64,000 nt of DNA from Pseudomonas koreensis (GTDB taxonomy: Bacteria; Pseudomonadota; Gammaproteobacteria; Pseudomonadales; Pseudomonadaceae). The stretch is from contig NZ_JAAQYM010000004.1 in NCBI RefSeq assembly GCF_012986595.1, positions 62,001-126,000 of the forward strand. Direction: 5' to 3'. The notes under the pieces are model-generated. The model saw only the letters and a program-made list of their open reading frames with translations, was not told where the DNA came from and did not search any database. Positions 47,067 to 55,398 of the stretch are shown here, piece after piece. Every line of letters begins with the position of its first letter. Position 1 is the first letter of the stretch. The translations under genes were made by a program, and so were the position numbers.

Positions 47067-47858
47067 TCAACCGGCCAGCATCGGATAGGTGAACAGCGCA
47101 AAATGCAGCAGGTTCAGCCCAAAGTGCGTGGCGATTGCCGCCGCCAGCCCGCCATAACGGTAGGCCAGACCATAGCCGACACCTGCCAGACCCGCCAGCA
47201 GCACCCAGTGCCATCCCGCGCCCAGATGCGCCAGGGCAAAGATCAGCGACGCCAGCAGCAGGGCCAGGTTTTCACCCTGGGGCAGGTGCTTGAACACGCG
47301 AGTCAAGCCGCCCTGTATATAGCCGCGAAACAGGGCTTCCTCGACCAGCGTCACCAGCAGCAGGTTGTTCAGCAGCCACAGCCACGCCTGATCGGGCCAC
47401 TTCGGCGCCCAGGCAATCATGCCGAACATCAGCGCGCCACCCAGCGCCAGAGTTGCGCTCAGTGCCAGGCCGAGGACGCTGGCGTACACCGTCAGACGCA
47501 GAGAGCGTGCCGCGACGATCCATGGGCAGGCCAGCAGCAGCCAGAAGCCGATCAGGGGTTTGTCCAGATTGAGGTACATCGCAAACGGCACGGCGTCGTC
47601 GGTGAAGCGCATCCGGGCGATGGCCCGACCGTTGTCGAACCCCGGCAACCAGTGCAGCGCCAGCGACAGGGCGAGGAAGATAAACAGAGCGTGCCCCAGT
47701 AACCGCGCCACCGGCACCTGCTGTTGGCGCACGGCGAACCCGGCCACCAACAACAATCCGAGGGAGATCAGCGCGAGCCAGCCGAGTTGGCCAACGCTCA
47801 ATGCCCATCCATAACCGAGGCTGAGAAGTGCCAGATAGAGCCATGGCAACGCCTTCAT
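47067..47858 (-). CDS. CPBP intramembrane metalloprotease
   Basis: 263 residues with about eight membrane segments. The ABI/CPBP (Rce1-like) motifs are in order: EEALFRGYIQ (E173, E174, R178), FALAHLGAGWHW (histidine near 211) and HFGLNLLHFALF near the C-terminus. These are the metal- and substrate-site residues of the family. The bacterial substrates are mostly unknown; roles in bacteriocin immunity or prenyl-protein processing exist in other members. It stands alone, with a REPIN upstream. Confidence 0.87.
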   Translation of the reverse strand: MKALPWLYLALLSLGYGWALSVGQLGWLALISLGLLLVAGFAVRQQQVPVARLLGHALFIFLALSLALHWLPGFDNGRAIARMRFTDDAVPFAMYLNLDKPLIGFWLLLACPWIVAARSLRLTVYASVLGLALSATLALGGALMFGMIAWAPKWPDQAWLWLLNNLLLVTLVEEALFRGYIQGGLTRVFKHLPQGENLALLLASLIFALAHLGAGWHWVLLAGLAGVGYGLAYRYGGLAAAIATHFGLNLLHFALFTYPMLAG

Positions 47859-47976
47859 CGAAAGTCCTTGTGCAGAATTTTGTGGAAGGGCTTTCTACAC
47901 GGGTGAGGGCGTTGGGACAAGTAAAGGTGTGGCGGGATGTGGGGACAGCCTACAAACCTGAAGCCAACTCGATCAC

Positions 47977-48068
47977 CTGTAGGAGTGAGCCTGCTCGCGA
48001 TGAGGTCGTGTCAGTCGAACGATATATAGCTGACACACCGTGATCGCGAGCAGGCTCACTCCTACAGG
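47977..48068. repeat. Paired REP element (REPIN)
   Basis: CTGTAGGAGTGAGCCTGCTC with GCGAT and its inverted partner ending 48068. Same family as 17643-17730. Confidence 0.85.
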
Positions 48069-48088
48069 GTTTTGTATTTGGCGAAGGG

Positions 48089-48775
48089 TCAGCGTAGGTC
48101 GAGCTTCGCCGCTGCGCGTTCGGTAATTGCCGTTCGTGTCTTCAACGATGCCGCGGCACGATCACGAGCCTCATCGACGATCGCGCTCGGTGCTGTCTGC
48201 GGGCTCCCCGACTCAAACGGCGGTGCCGGCGCATATTCCAGTTGCAGTTGAATCAACTGCGCCGCCTCGGCCCCCACCAGTTCGGCGGCCAGCACCAAGG
48301 CAAAGTCGATCCCCGCGGTAATTCCGCCACCGGTAAACAGATTACCGTCGCGCACCACCCGGTCCTTTACTGCAATCGCGCCGAGTTTCGGCAGCAGTTC
48401 GTGATAGGCCCAGTGGGTGGTGGCGCGTTTGCCTTTTAGCAGTCCCGCAGCGCCCAGCACCAAGGAGCCGGTGCACACCGACGTCACGTACTTGGCCTGC
48501 GCCGCCTGACGCTGGATGAACCCCAGTGTCTGTTCATCTTCCATCAAAGGCCCGACCCCGGCGCCGCCGGGCACGCAGATCACATCCAGATCCGGGCAGT
48601 CGTCGAAGGTGGTGGTCGGTTTCAGCAGCAGGCCGGTGCTGGCGGTGACCGGCACCAGGTCCTTCCAGATCAGGTGCACCTGCACGTCCGGCAGCGAGGC
48701 CAGCACGTCGTAAGGACCGGTCAGGTCCAGTTGCTGCACCTGTGGAAACAACAGAAAACCGATCTGCAACGTCAT
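48089..48775 (-). CDS. inhA: Isonitrile hydratase-like DJ-1/PfpI protein
   Basis: 228 residues, the same length as the isonitrile hydratase InhA of P. putida, which hydrates isonitriles to N-substituted formamides. GFLLFPQVQQLDLTGPYDVLASLPDVQVHL and the catalytic cysteine in TSVCTGSLVLGAAGLL (C101) match that enzyme as I remember it. WAYHELLPKLGA and GGGITAGIDFALVLAAEL follow. I chose ATG 48775 (GGAGA upstream) over one at 48847. It is divergent from a GlxA/AraC regulator, and the gap holds a palindrome. The substrate in this organism is an inference. Confidence 0.82.
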   Translation of the reverse strand: MTLQIGFLLFPQVQQLDLTGPYDVLASLPDVQVHLIWKDLVPVTASTGLLLKPTTTFDDCPDLDVICVPGGAGVGPLMEDEQTLGFIQRQAAQAKYVTSVCTGSLVLGAAGLLKGKRATTHWAYHELLPKLGAIAVKDRVVRDGNLFTGGGITAGIDFALVLAAELVGAEAAQLIQLQLEYAPAPPFESGSPQTAPSAIVDEARDRAAASLKTRTAITERAAAKLDLR

Positions 48776-48828
48776 GGGGGATTTCTCCATTTGAGGGGTG
48801 GACGGCTTCACTCTAGGCGCGTAGGTTC

Positions 48829-48842
48829 TGGCGTATACGCCA
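48829..48842. promoter_or_regulatory. Palindrome TGGCGTATACGCCA, probable operator
   Basis: A perfect 14-bp palindrome in the 89-base gap between inhA-like and GlxA-type genes, with a further TTACGCCAA half-site at 48856-48864 beside the regulator start. It probably binds the adjacent AraC/GlxA protein. Confidence 0.6.
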
Positions 48843-48864
48843 ATCACCCCACGAATTACGCCAA

Positions 48865-49851
48865 ATGCCTAAAGCCATTCACGTACTCGCGTTTGCCAAC
48901 ATGCAGATCCTCGACGTCACCGGGCCGTTGCAGGTGTTCGCCTCGGCGAACGACCTCGCCCGCCAGCGCGGCTTGCCCGTGCCATACAAGCCGTCCGTGA
49001 TTGCCCGCGAGGGCGGGGCGGTGATGTCGTCGGCCGGCCTGGCAGTGCTTGCCGAGCCTTTGCCGCAGGAGCCCAGCGATACCTTGATCATCGCCGGCGG
49101 CTGGGGCATTTACCCGGCGGCCGAGGATTTGGCGCTGGTGGACTGGGTGCGCGAACACGCAGCGGGATGCCGCCGCGTGGCTTCGGTGTGTACCGGTGCA
49201 TTTCTGTTGGCCGCCAGCGGCTGGCTCGACGGCCGCCGTGTGGTCACCCACTGGACCCGTTGCGAGCAACTGGCGCAGCAGCACCCGCAGCTGCAGGTCG
49301 AAGCCAATCCGATCTTCATCAACGACGGCCCGGTCTGGACCTCGGCGGGCGTCACCGCTGGCATCGATCTGGCGCTGGCGATGGTCGAGCAAGACCTCGG
49401 CCGCGACATCGCCCTCGACGTCGCCCGGCATCTGGTGGTGTTCCTCAAACGCCCGGGCGGGCAATCACAGTTCAGCGTGACCCTGGCCCTGCAGAATCAG
49501 GGCAATCGTTTCGATGACCTGCATGCCTGGATCGCCGAACACCTCACCTGCGACCTCGGCGTCCCGACCCTGGCCGAACAGGCCGGCATGAGCGAACGCA
49601 GTTTCGTCCGCCACTACCGCGCCGACACCGGCCAGACCCCGGCGCGGGCCATCGAACTGATCCGCGTGGAAACCGCGCGGCGTCTGCTCAGCGACACCGG
49701 ACTGCCGGTGAAACGCATCGCCGCCAATTGCGGATTTGGCAGTGAAGAGACGTTGCGCCGCAGTTTCCTGCGGGCGATTGGCGTGACGCCGCAGGCGTAT
49801 CGGGAGCGGTTTTCGGTCAATGCTGGCGAAGCAGAGTCAGCGACGCCCTGA
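48865..49851 (+). CDS. GlxA family transcriptional regulator (DJ-1 plus AraC)
   Basis: 328 residues. The N-terminal half is a DJ-1/PfpI-like domain (ILDVTGPLQVFASANDLA, SVCTGAFLLAASGWLDG, TSAGVTAGIDLALAMVE). The C-terminal half is an AraC helix-turn-helix pair with TLAEQAGMSERSFVRHYRADTGQTPARAIELIRVE and IAANCGFGSEETLRRSFLRAIGVTPQAYRERF. GlxA proteins normally control a nearby amidase or hydratase gene. Here the divergent neighbour is itself DJ-1-like. The gene follows the palindrome and a TTACGCCAA half-site that includes its start. Confidence 0.9.
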   Translation: MPKAIHVLAFANMQILDVTGPLQVFASANDLARQRGLPVPYKPSVIAREGGAVMSSAGLAVLAEPLPQEPSDTLIIAGGWGIYPAAEDLALVDWVREHAAGCRRVASVCTGAFLLAASGWLDGRRVVTHWTRCEQLAQQHPQLQVEANPIFINDGPVWTSAGVTAGIDLALAMVEQDLGRDIALDVARHLVVFLKRPGGQSQFSVTLALQNQGNRFDDLHAWIAEHLTCDLGVPTLAEQAGMSERSFVRHYRADTGQTPARAIELIRVETARRLLSDTGLPVKRIAANCGFGSEETLRRSFLRAIGVTPQAYRERFSVNAGEAESATP

Positions 49852-49858
49852 GGGACAG

Positions 49859-50491
49859 CTATCCGAACAGCGCCTTCTGCCAATGATCTTCGCCGATGAT
49901 CGCAATCGGTACGCCGCTGTCTCTGAGTTCTACGGCTTTCTTGATCTTGGTGCCGTAAGAACTGTGAAGCCACTGATCATTGCCGATGCTGCCCACCACC
50001 AGGTAATGGATTTTTTTGCTGACGGAGCCACCGATAAGTCCGCCACGTTCGATGATCTGCGACTCACATTCCTTTCGTGGACCGTAGGCCATGATGCCTG
50101 TAAAGAGGAATACCCGATCGGCCAGACATAATTCCGGGGCCGGGTGGTCGAGAGGAAGGCTGGTCGATGCTGTATGAGGTTGTGCGCTGCCGACCGACAA
50201 TCCCGTGAATTGATGGAGCATTTCCAGCAACTCCACGGATTCATCGGCGTCCAGTACTCCGTCGCTGAGCATATCGGCGAGTCGTTTATAAAGAATGTTT
50301 ACAACCGGATCTTCCAGGTGCACTAAATGGGTTTCGATCCATGTCTTGAGAAACTCGGCTTCCTGCTGGTTGATCTTGCCGTCGGCGGCAAGTCCGGCGG
50401 CAATGCCGACCAGTGCATCGGCTGAACGACGGTCGATCCTGGCCTGATGAAAGAAAGCGCTGTTTTGACATTCCTGATGTAAATCGACCAT
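49859..50491 (-). CDS. BRCT-domain protein with TerB-like N-terminus
   Basis: 210 residues. Residues about 15-95 are helical and resemble the TerB/DjlA-like regulatory fold (ALVGIAAGLAADGKINQQEAEFLKTWIETH, LADMLSDGVLDADESVELLEML), an acidic metal-binding type. Residues about 120-210 form a BRCT domain (RVFLFTGIMAYGPRKECESQIIERGGLIGGSVSKKIHYLVVGSIGN) like the C-terminus of LigA. A BRCT domain on its own usually recognises DNA ends or a phosphoprotein. It starts 12 bases after the next upstream gene ends, so it forms a two-gene operon with it. Function unknown. Confidence 0.72.
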   Translation of the reverse strand: MVDLHQECQNSAFFHQARIDRRSADALVGIAAGLAADGKINQQEAEFLKTWIETHLVHLEDPVVNILYKRLADMLSDGVLDADESVELLEMLHQFTGLSVGSAQPHTASTSLPLDHPAPELCLADRVFLFTGIMAYGPRKECESQIIERGGLIGGSVSKKIHYLVVGSIGNDQWLHSSYGTKIKKAVELRDSGVPIAIIGEDHWQKALFG

Positions 50492-50503
50492 TGCTGCTTC
50501 TCC

Positions 50504-50893
50504 TTAAGCCTCAGCTTCCGCCACCTGATTGAAATACTTGGTCCGATCCGGAGTAAACGTCACCCGCATCTTCGTCCGCGAACAGGTCAGTGCACGTTCT
50601 TCACCCAGATCAATATCCAGATCTTCCCCACGCAAGCCCTGCCACTGCGCCAGGTATTTCAGCGAACCGTATTTCTCGTTTTTCTTCAGGCTGCGGCTCA
50701 CGCCACCTTTCCAGCCGAGCACGGGCAGTTCGCCGGCGAGGCATTTTTGGGCGAGGTCGGGGAAGCGGGCGGCGCGCTGGCGGCCGATTTCCCAGCATTT
50801 GATCAGGCCTTTGTCGGCGTCGTCCCAGAGTTGGATGCGGGTCAGGCCGGTACGCAGGGGCGTGGCGATGGGGCGGTGGACGTGCTGGGTCAT
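50504..50893 (-). CDS. Small basic protein, first gene of the BRCT operon
   Basis: 129 residues, basic, no membrane segment. TRIQLWDDADKGLIKCWEIGRQRAARFPDLAQKCLAGELPVLGWKGGVSRSLKKNEKYGSLKYLAQWQGLRGEDLDIDLGEERALTCS is well structured with Trp and Lys residues but matches no family I know. It lies directly upstream of the BRCT/TerB-like gene on one strand. The length and composition look genuine, since the pair is tightly spaced. Confidence 0.6.
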   Translation of the reverse strand: MTQHVHRPIATPLRTGLTRIQLWDDADKGLIKCWEIGRQRAARFPDLAQKCLAGELPVLGWKGGVSRSLKKNEKYGSLKYLAQWQGLRGEDLDIDLGEERALTCSRTKMRVTFTPDRTKYFNQVAEAEA

Positions 50894-51063
50894 TCTGGTT
50901 CCTTGAATTCGGGTTTTATTGGACAGCTCCGCTGTGCCCGTTGCGGTGGATGGTAGGGGGGGATGTAACAGCTGGCAACAAGGTATTTCTGGGTGTAAGT
51001 GCAGATTGCAGGGGAGGGATTGGTAAGGATTTGTTTAAACGAAACCGGGACTGAATGGCACAA

Positions 51064-51198
51064 ATTGTGGCGAGGGGATTTATCCCCGATCGGCGGCGCA
51101 GCCGTCGCAAAGCCGCGCAACGCGGTACTGCTGAGGAAATGAGAAGGTAAAGGCAGGGGCTGCTTTGCAGCCCGTCGGGGATAAATCCCCTCACCACA
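51064..51198. repeat. Paired REP element (REPIN)
   Basis: TTGTGGCGAGGGGATTTATC with CCCGAT and its inverted partner at 51173-51198. The gap 50894-51284 holds nothing else that I recognise. Confidence 0.85.
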
Positions 51199-51284
51199 GG
51201 GGATCTGATTCTGTTTATTTCTGTGTAGCCGTTAGCCCGGCGAAGCACAGGGATACAGCAGATTTCCTACACGCACTGACGAAA

Positions 51285-53111
51285 TTACGGCTGCCACTCA
51301 CTCTTTTCCCCACTCAAGCGCCGATCGAGGAAACTCGCCGCACTGATCAACGCCAGATGCGTCAGCGCCTGCGGGGTGTTGCCCAGGTGCCGGCCCTTGC
51401 TGTCGAACTCTTCGGCGTACAGGCCCAACGGATTGGCATAGCGCAGCAGCTGTTCAAACTCCAGGTGAGCCTTTTCCACCTGACCGGCGCGGGCCAGGCA
51501 TTCGACGTACCAGAACGAACAGGCGGCGAACGCGCCTTCAGTGCCGGTCAAACCGTCGATGTTGGCGTCGTCGTTGCGGTAGCGGTAAACCATGCCGTCG
51601 CGCACCAGACTCTTTTCAATGGCCTCCAGGGTCGACAGCCAGCGCGGGTCCTTGGCGCTGACGAAACGCACCAGCGGCATCAGCAGCATCGAACCGTCGA
51701 GCGCCGTGCCGCCCTTGTACTGGACGAAATGGCCGCGATCTTCGTCCCAGAAGTTGTCCCAAATGTCGGCGTAGATCGCCTGGCGGGTCTGGTCCCACTG
51801 GACGAACGGGGCCGGCAGCGAGCGTTTCGAGGCCAGGCGAATCGCCCGGTCCAGCGCCACCCAGCACATCAGTCGCGAATGCAGGAAGTGATGCTGCTCA
51901 CCGCGCATTTCCCAAATTCCGACATCGGTGGTCTGCCAGGTCTCACACACCTGATCGACCACTTCGCGCACGTGTTTCCAGCCTTCGTGGGAAATCGCGT
52001 CGCCATACTTGTTGACCAGATACACCGCGTCCATCAGCTCGCCGAAGATATCCAGCTGGATCTGGTCATAGGCGCCGTTGCCGATGCGCACCGGTTGCGC
52101 GCCGCCGTGACCGGACAAATGCGTCAGCTCGGTTTCCGGCAATTCCTGACGACCGTCGATGGCATACAGGATGTTGAGTTTGGTTGAGTGACCCTGGCAG
52201 TCGCTGACCCGCCCGCGCAGCCAGCTCATGTAGGCGTTGGCCTCGCTGACGAAACCCAGGCGCATGAACGCGTAGACGGTGAACGAGGCATCGCGGATCC
52301 AGGTGTAGCGATAATCCCAATTGCGCTCGCCGCCGGGGGTTTCCGGCAGGCCGAAGGTCGCGGCGGCAAGGATCGCGCCGTGCTTGCGCGAGGTCAGCAG
52401 CTTGAGTGCCAGCGCCGAGCGATTGACCATTTCCCGCCAGCGCCCGCGATAGTTGGACTGGCCGATCCAGTCGCGCCAGAACTTCAGCGTGCGCTCCAGG
52501 CACATTTTTGCGCCGTCATCCTTGAAGCGTGGATCGTCGGCACCACCGAGGATGAATTCGGCGGTTTCGTTGTGCTGCAGACTGAACGATGCGACGGCCG
52601 ATTCGCCATCAATGTGCAGCGCCTGATCCGCCACCAGACGCAGCGACGGCTGGCCGTCGGCGCTGAAAATCACCGACTGCCCGGCCATCTGCGCCCGGGT
52701 CTCGGCGCGGGCGTAGTCATGGCGCACCGCGCAGCGCATGTGAAAGGTTGCCGCGCCGCTGACCACCCGCACCCGACGCATCAGCATCGGCAGGTCATCC
52801 TCGCTGTCGCCCACCGGCAGCAGGTCGGTGATTTCCACCACGGCATCGTCGCTGAGCCAGCGGGTCTGCAGGACGTTGGTGTCGGGCAGGTAGATCTGCT
52901 CGCGGCGGGCGTCGGGCAGGTCTGGCGCAAGCTGGAAAATCCCGGCGTCGGGGGTGTCCAGCAGCGAGCAGAAGATCGACGGACTGTCGAATTCCGGCCA
53001 GCAGAAAAAATCCACGCTGCCCTTGTCGTTGACCAGCGCCGCACTGCGCATGTCGCCGATGATGCCGTGGGCGTCGATGCTGCTTTGTCGTTCGAGGTGA
53101 TGCTCAGCCAT
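51285..53111 (-). CDS. GH15 family glycoside hydrolase
   Basis: 608 residues. An N-terminal super-beta-sandwich-like domain (about 10-220) starts DAHGIIGDMRSAALVNDKGSVDFFCWPEFDSPSIFCSLLD. A catalytic (alpha/alpha)6 barrel follows with GERNWDYRYTWIRDASFTVYAFMRLG (about 280-305) and TGTEGAFAACSFWYVE near the C-terminus. These are glucoamylase/trehalase-like GH15 signatures. The substrate is likely an alpha-glucoside such as trehalose or maltooligosaccharide. It overlaps the upstream SDR gene by 8 bases on the same strand, so the two are coupled. No signal peptide is seen, so it acts in the cytoplasm. Confidence 0.9.
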   Translation of the reverse strand: MAEHHLERQSSIDAHGIIGDMRSAALVNDKGSVDFFCWPEFDSPSIFCSLLDTPDAGIFQLAPDLPDARREQIYLPDTNVLQTRWLSDDAVVEITDLLPVGDSEDDLPMLMRRVRVVSGAATFHMRCAVRHDYARAETRAQMAGQSVIFSADGQPSLRLVADQALHIDGESAVASFSLQHNETAEFILGGADDPRFKDDGAKMCLERTLKFWRDWIGQSNYRGRWREMVNRSALALKLLTSRKHGAILAAATFGLPETPGGERNWDYRYTWIRDASFTVYAFMRLGFVSEANAYMSWLRGRVSDCQGHSTKLNILYAIDGRQELPETELTHLSGHGGAQPVRIGNGAYDQIQLDIFGELMDAVYLVNKYGDAISHEGWKHVREVVDQVCETWQTTDVGIWEMRGEQHHFLHSRLMCWVALDRAIRLASKRSLPAPFVQWDQTRQAIYADIWDNFWDEDRGHFVQYKGGTALDGSMLLMPLVRFVSAKDPRWLSTLEAIEKSLVRDGMVYRYRNDDANIDGLTGTEGAFAACSFWYVECLARAGQVEKAHLEFEQLLRYANPLGLYAEEFDSKGRHLGNTPQALTHLALISAASFLDRRLSGEKSEWQP

Positions 53112-53904
53112 TGCCGCGAAACTCCGGATAAAGACTCATGCCGCCGTCGATGAACAGGGTGGTGCCGACGATGTAGTCGGAAGCATCGGAGGCGAGGAAC
53201 ACCACCGCGTTGGCCACGTCCTCGACATCGCCGATGCGCCCGTAAGGGATCAGCTCCAGCAGTTTTTCACCGGCGGCGCCTGCGGTGGCCTCGCTGTTGA
53301 TCGCGGTGCGAATAGCCCCCGGGGCAATGCCATTGATGCGAATGCGCTGATGGCTGACTTCCTGAGCGAGGGTCTGCATCAACTGATCGACTCCGCCCTT
53401 GGACGCTGCGTAATTGACGTGCCCGGCCCACGGAATCCGCTGGTGCACCGAGCTCATGTGGATGATCTTGCCGGCCGCCCGTGACACACCTTCGCGTACG
53501 CCCTGGCGGTTGAAGATCCGCAGTGCGGCGCGGGCGCAGAGGAACTGGCCGGTGAGGTTGACGCCGATCACCGTGTTCCAGTCTTCGAGGGTCATGTCCA
53601 CGGCCGCCGCATCCTTTTGCAGGCCGGAATTGGCCACCAGAATGTCCAGCGAACCAAAGGCCTCGAGGGTCTCGGCGAACAGCCGTTCGACCTCGTCTTC
53701 CTTCGATACGTCGGCGCCAATCGCAATGGCCTGGCCACCGTCGGCAATGATTTGTCGCGCCAGGGCTTCGGCAGGTTCGGCCTGGCGGTTGTAATTGATG
53801 ACGACTGCGGCGCCGGCAGCGGCGAGGGCTTTGGCGGCGGCGTGGCCGATGCCGGAGCTGGCACCGGTGACCAGTGCCACTTGGCGGGCGAGGGATATTT
53901 GCAT
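53104..53904 (-). CDS. Short-chain dehydrogenase, glucose dehydrogenase-like
   Basis: 266 residues from ATG 53904. The nucleotide-binding motif TGASSGIG is at 13-20, NAG-like NSGLQKDAA, and the catalytic Ser-Tyr-Lys set is seen in MSSVHQRIPWAGHVNYAASKGG. IAPGAIRTAINSEAT and FIDGGMSLYP complete the classical SDR plan. It resembles glucose 1-dehydrogenase types. Coupled to the GH15 gene, it could oxidise the sugar that enzyme releases; this is a proposal. An ATG at 53979 would extend it but has no better site. Confidence 0.86.
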   Translation of the reverse strand: MQISLARQVALVTGASSGIGHAAAKALAAAGAAVVINYNRQAEPAEALARQIIADGGQAIAIGADVSKEDEVERLFAETLEAFGSLDILVANSGLQKDAAAVDMTLEDWNTVIGVNLTGQFLCARAALRIFNRQGVREGVSRAAGKIIHMSSVHQRIPWAGHVNYAASKGGVDQLMQTLAQEVSHQRIRINGIAPGAIRTAINSEATAGAAGEKLLELIPYGRIGDVEDVANAVVFLASDASDYIVGTTLFIDGGMSLYPEFRGNG

Positions 53905-53971
53905 GCGAAGTCGTGCCTTGAGTGAGGGCCTATTCAGCTGACTGGTCGCAAGCGGAGAGAGTTCAGTAGCA

Positions 53972-54058
53972 AAGATCAAAAGATCGCAGCCTGCCGCAGT
54001 TCCTGCATGGGAATGTCAGCACCTGTAGGCGCTGCCGAAGGCGGCGATCTTTTGATCG
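53972..54058. repeat. Paired REP element (REPIN)
   Basis: AAGATCAAAAGATCGCAGCC with TGCCGCAGTTCCTGCA faces CCTGTAGGCGCTGCCGAAGG with CGGCGATCTTTTGATC. It lies between the SDR gene and the MFS gene. Confidence 0.82.
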
Positions 54059-54147
54059 TCAGGGCCTTCACATTCCACCAACAATTGCGCGCTTCCACGC
54101 TCGTCAGCCTTTATGGCAACTTGGCGGCCCCTGATGAGGCTGTACCC

Positions 54148-55320
54148 ATGGCAAATCCTTACCGCGAATTGTTCACCGCCCCCGGTGCCCGAAACTTTGT
54201 ACTGGCCGGGATGATCGCGCGCATGCCGATTTCCATGACCGGGATCGGCGTGATCACCATGCTGTCGCAACTCAAGGGCGGATATGCACTGGCGGGGGCG
54301 GTGGCGGCGACGTTTGCCCTGGCCACGGCGTTTTGTGCGCCGCAGGTCTCGCGTCTGGTGGACCGCTTCGGTCAGGGCAAGGTGCTGCCGCTGTCGGCGT
54401 TGCTTGGCGGCGGGGCGTTGCTGATGTTGCTGCTGTGCACGCGCTTGCAGGCGCCGACCTGGACGCTGTTCATCTTTGCCGCGCTGGCCGGTTGCATGCC
54501 GAGCATGTCGGCGATGGTGCGCGCGCGCTGGACCGAGATCTACCGCGGTCAGCCGCAATTGCAGACCGCCTATGCGCTGGAATCGGTGCTCGATGAAGTC
54601 TGTTTCATCGTCGGCCCGCCGCTGTCGGTGGGGCTGTGTGTGGTGGCGTTTCCCGAGGCCGGGCCGCTGGCCGCGCTGCTGGCGCTGGCGATCGGGGTCA
54701 CCCTGTTTGTCGCCCAGCGCAGCACCGAGCCGGCGGTGCACCCGCAGGAATCGCAGCATCAGGGTTCGATCATTCGCTCCACCGACATTCAATGGCTGCT
54801 GGCATTGATGGTCGCCATGGGCGTCATCGTCGGTGTGGTCGATGTGGTCAGCGTCGCGTTCGCCCAGCAACAGGGGCAGCCGGCAGCGGCAAGCATCGTG
54901 CTGTCGGTGTACGCCATCGGTTCTTGCCTGGCCGGTATTGCCTTCGGCGCGATGCGTTCGAAATGGCCGTTGCCGCGCCTGTTCCTGTATGGCGGCATCG
55001 CGACGGCCGTGACCACCTTGCCGTTGCTGCTGGCGAGCAATATTTTCGGGCTGTCGCTGGCGGTGTTTGTCGCCGGTCTGTTCTTTTCGCCGACGCTGAT
55101 CGTTGCCATGGCGCTGGTCGAGCGCATCGTGCCAGCGGCCAAACTCACCGAAGGCCTGACCTGGCTGGTGACCGGGCTGAGTATTGGCGTGGCGCTGGGG
55201 GCGGCGGGGTCTGGCGCGCTGGTGGATGCCTTCGGCGCGCGCAGCGGGTTCTGGCTGGCGATTGTCGCCGGGGCAGTGGTGCTCGGCTCGGCGGTGCAGA
55301 GTTTCCGTCATCTGAAATAA
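54148..55320 (+). CDS. MFS family transporter
   Basis: 390 residues from ATG 54148 with GAGG upstream, about 12 membrane segments. A loop between segments 2 and 3 has SRLVDRFGQGKVLP, as in major facilitator proteins. The substrate is unknown. A longer reading from 54007 would run through the REP and is unlikely. It ends 78 bases before the thioesterase; it has no PvdS-type box of its own in the 90 bases upstream, so its tie to siderophore export is uncertain. Confidence 0.82.
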   Translation: MANPYRELFTAPGARNFVLAGMIARMPISMTGIGVITMLSQLKGGYALAGAVAATFALATAFCAPQVSRLVDRFGQGKVLPLSALLGGGALLMLLLCTRLQAPTWTLFIFAALAGCMPSMSAMVRARWTEIYRGQPQLQTAYALESVLDEVCFIVGPPLSVGLCVVAFPEAGPLAALLALAIGVTLFVAQRSTEPAVHPQESQHQGSIIRSTDIQWLLALMVAMGVIVGVVDVVSVAFAQQQGQPAAASIVLSVYAIGSCLAGIAFGAMRSKWPLPRLFLYGGIATAVTTLPLLLASNIFGLSLAVFVAGLFFSPTLIVAMALVERIVPAAKLTEGLTWLVTGLSIGVALGAAGSGALVDAFGARSGFWLAIVAGAVVLGSAVQSFRHLK

Positions 55321-55340
55321 CGGTTGCCGAGGCGCAGGGC

Positions 55341-55364
55341 TAATTTGCGTCAGGTTGTCTTCGT
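55341..55364 (+). promoter_or_regulatory. PvdS-type promoter before the thioesterase gene
   Basis: GC-TAATT, 16 bases, CGT. The consensus of iron-starvation sigma factor PvdS promoters is TAAAT-N16/17-CGT. It ends 35 bases before the GTG start. Confidence 0.55.
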
Positions 55365-55398
55365 TCTTCTATACAGACAACTTTTCGAGGTAAGCCGG

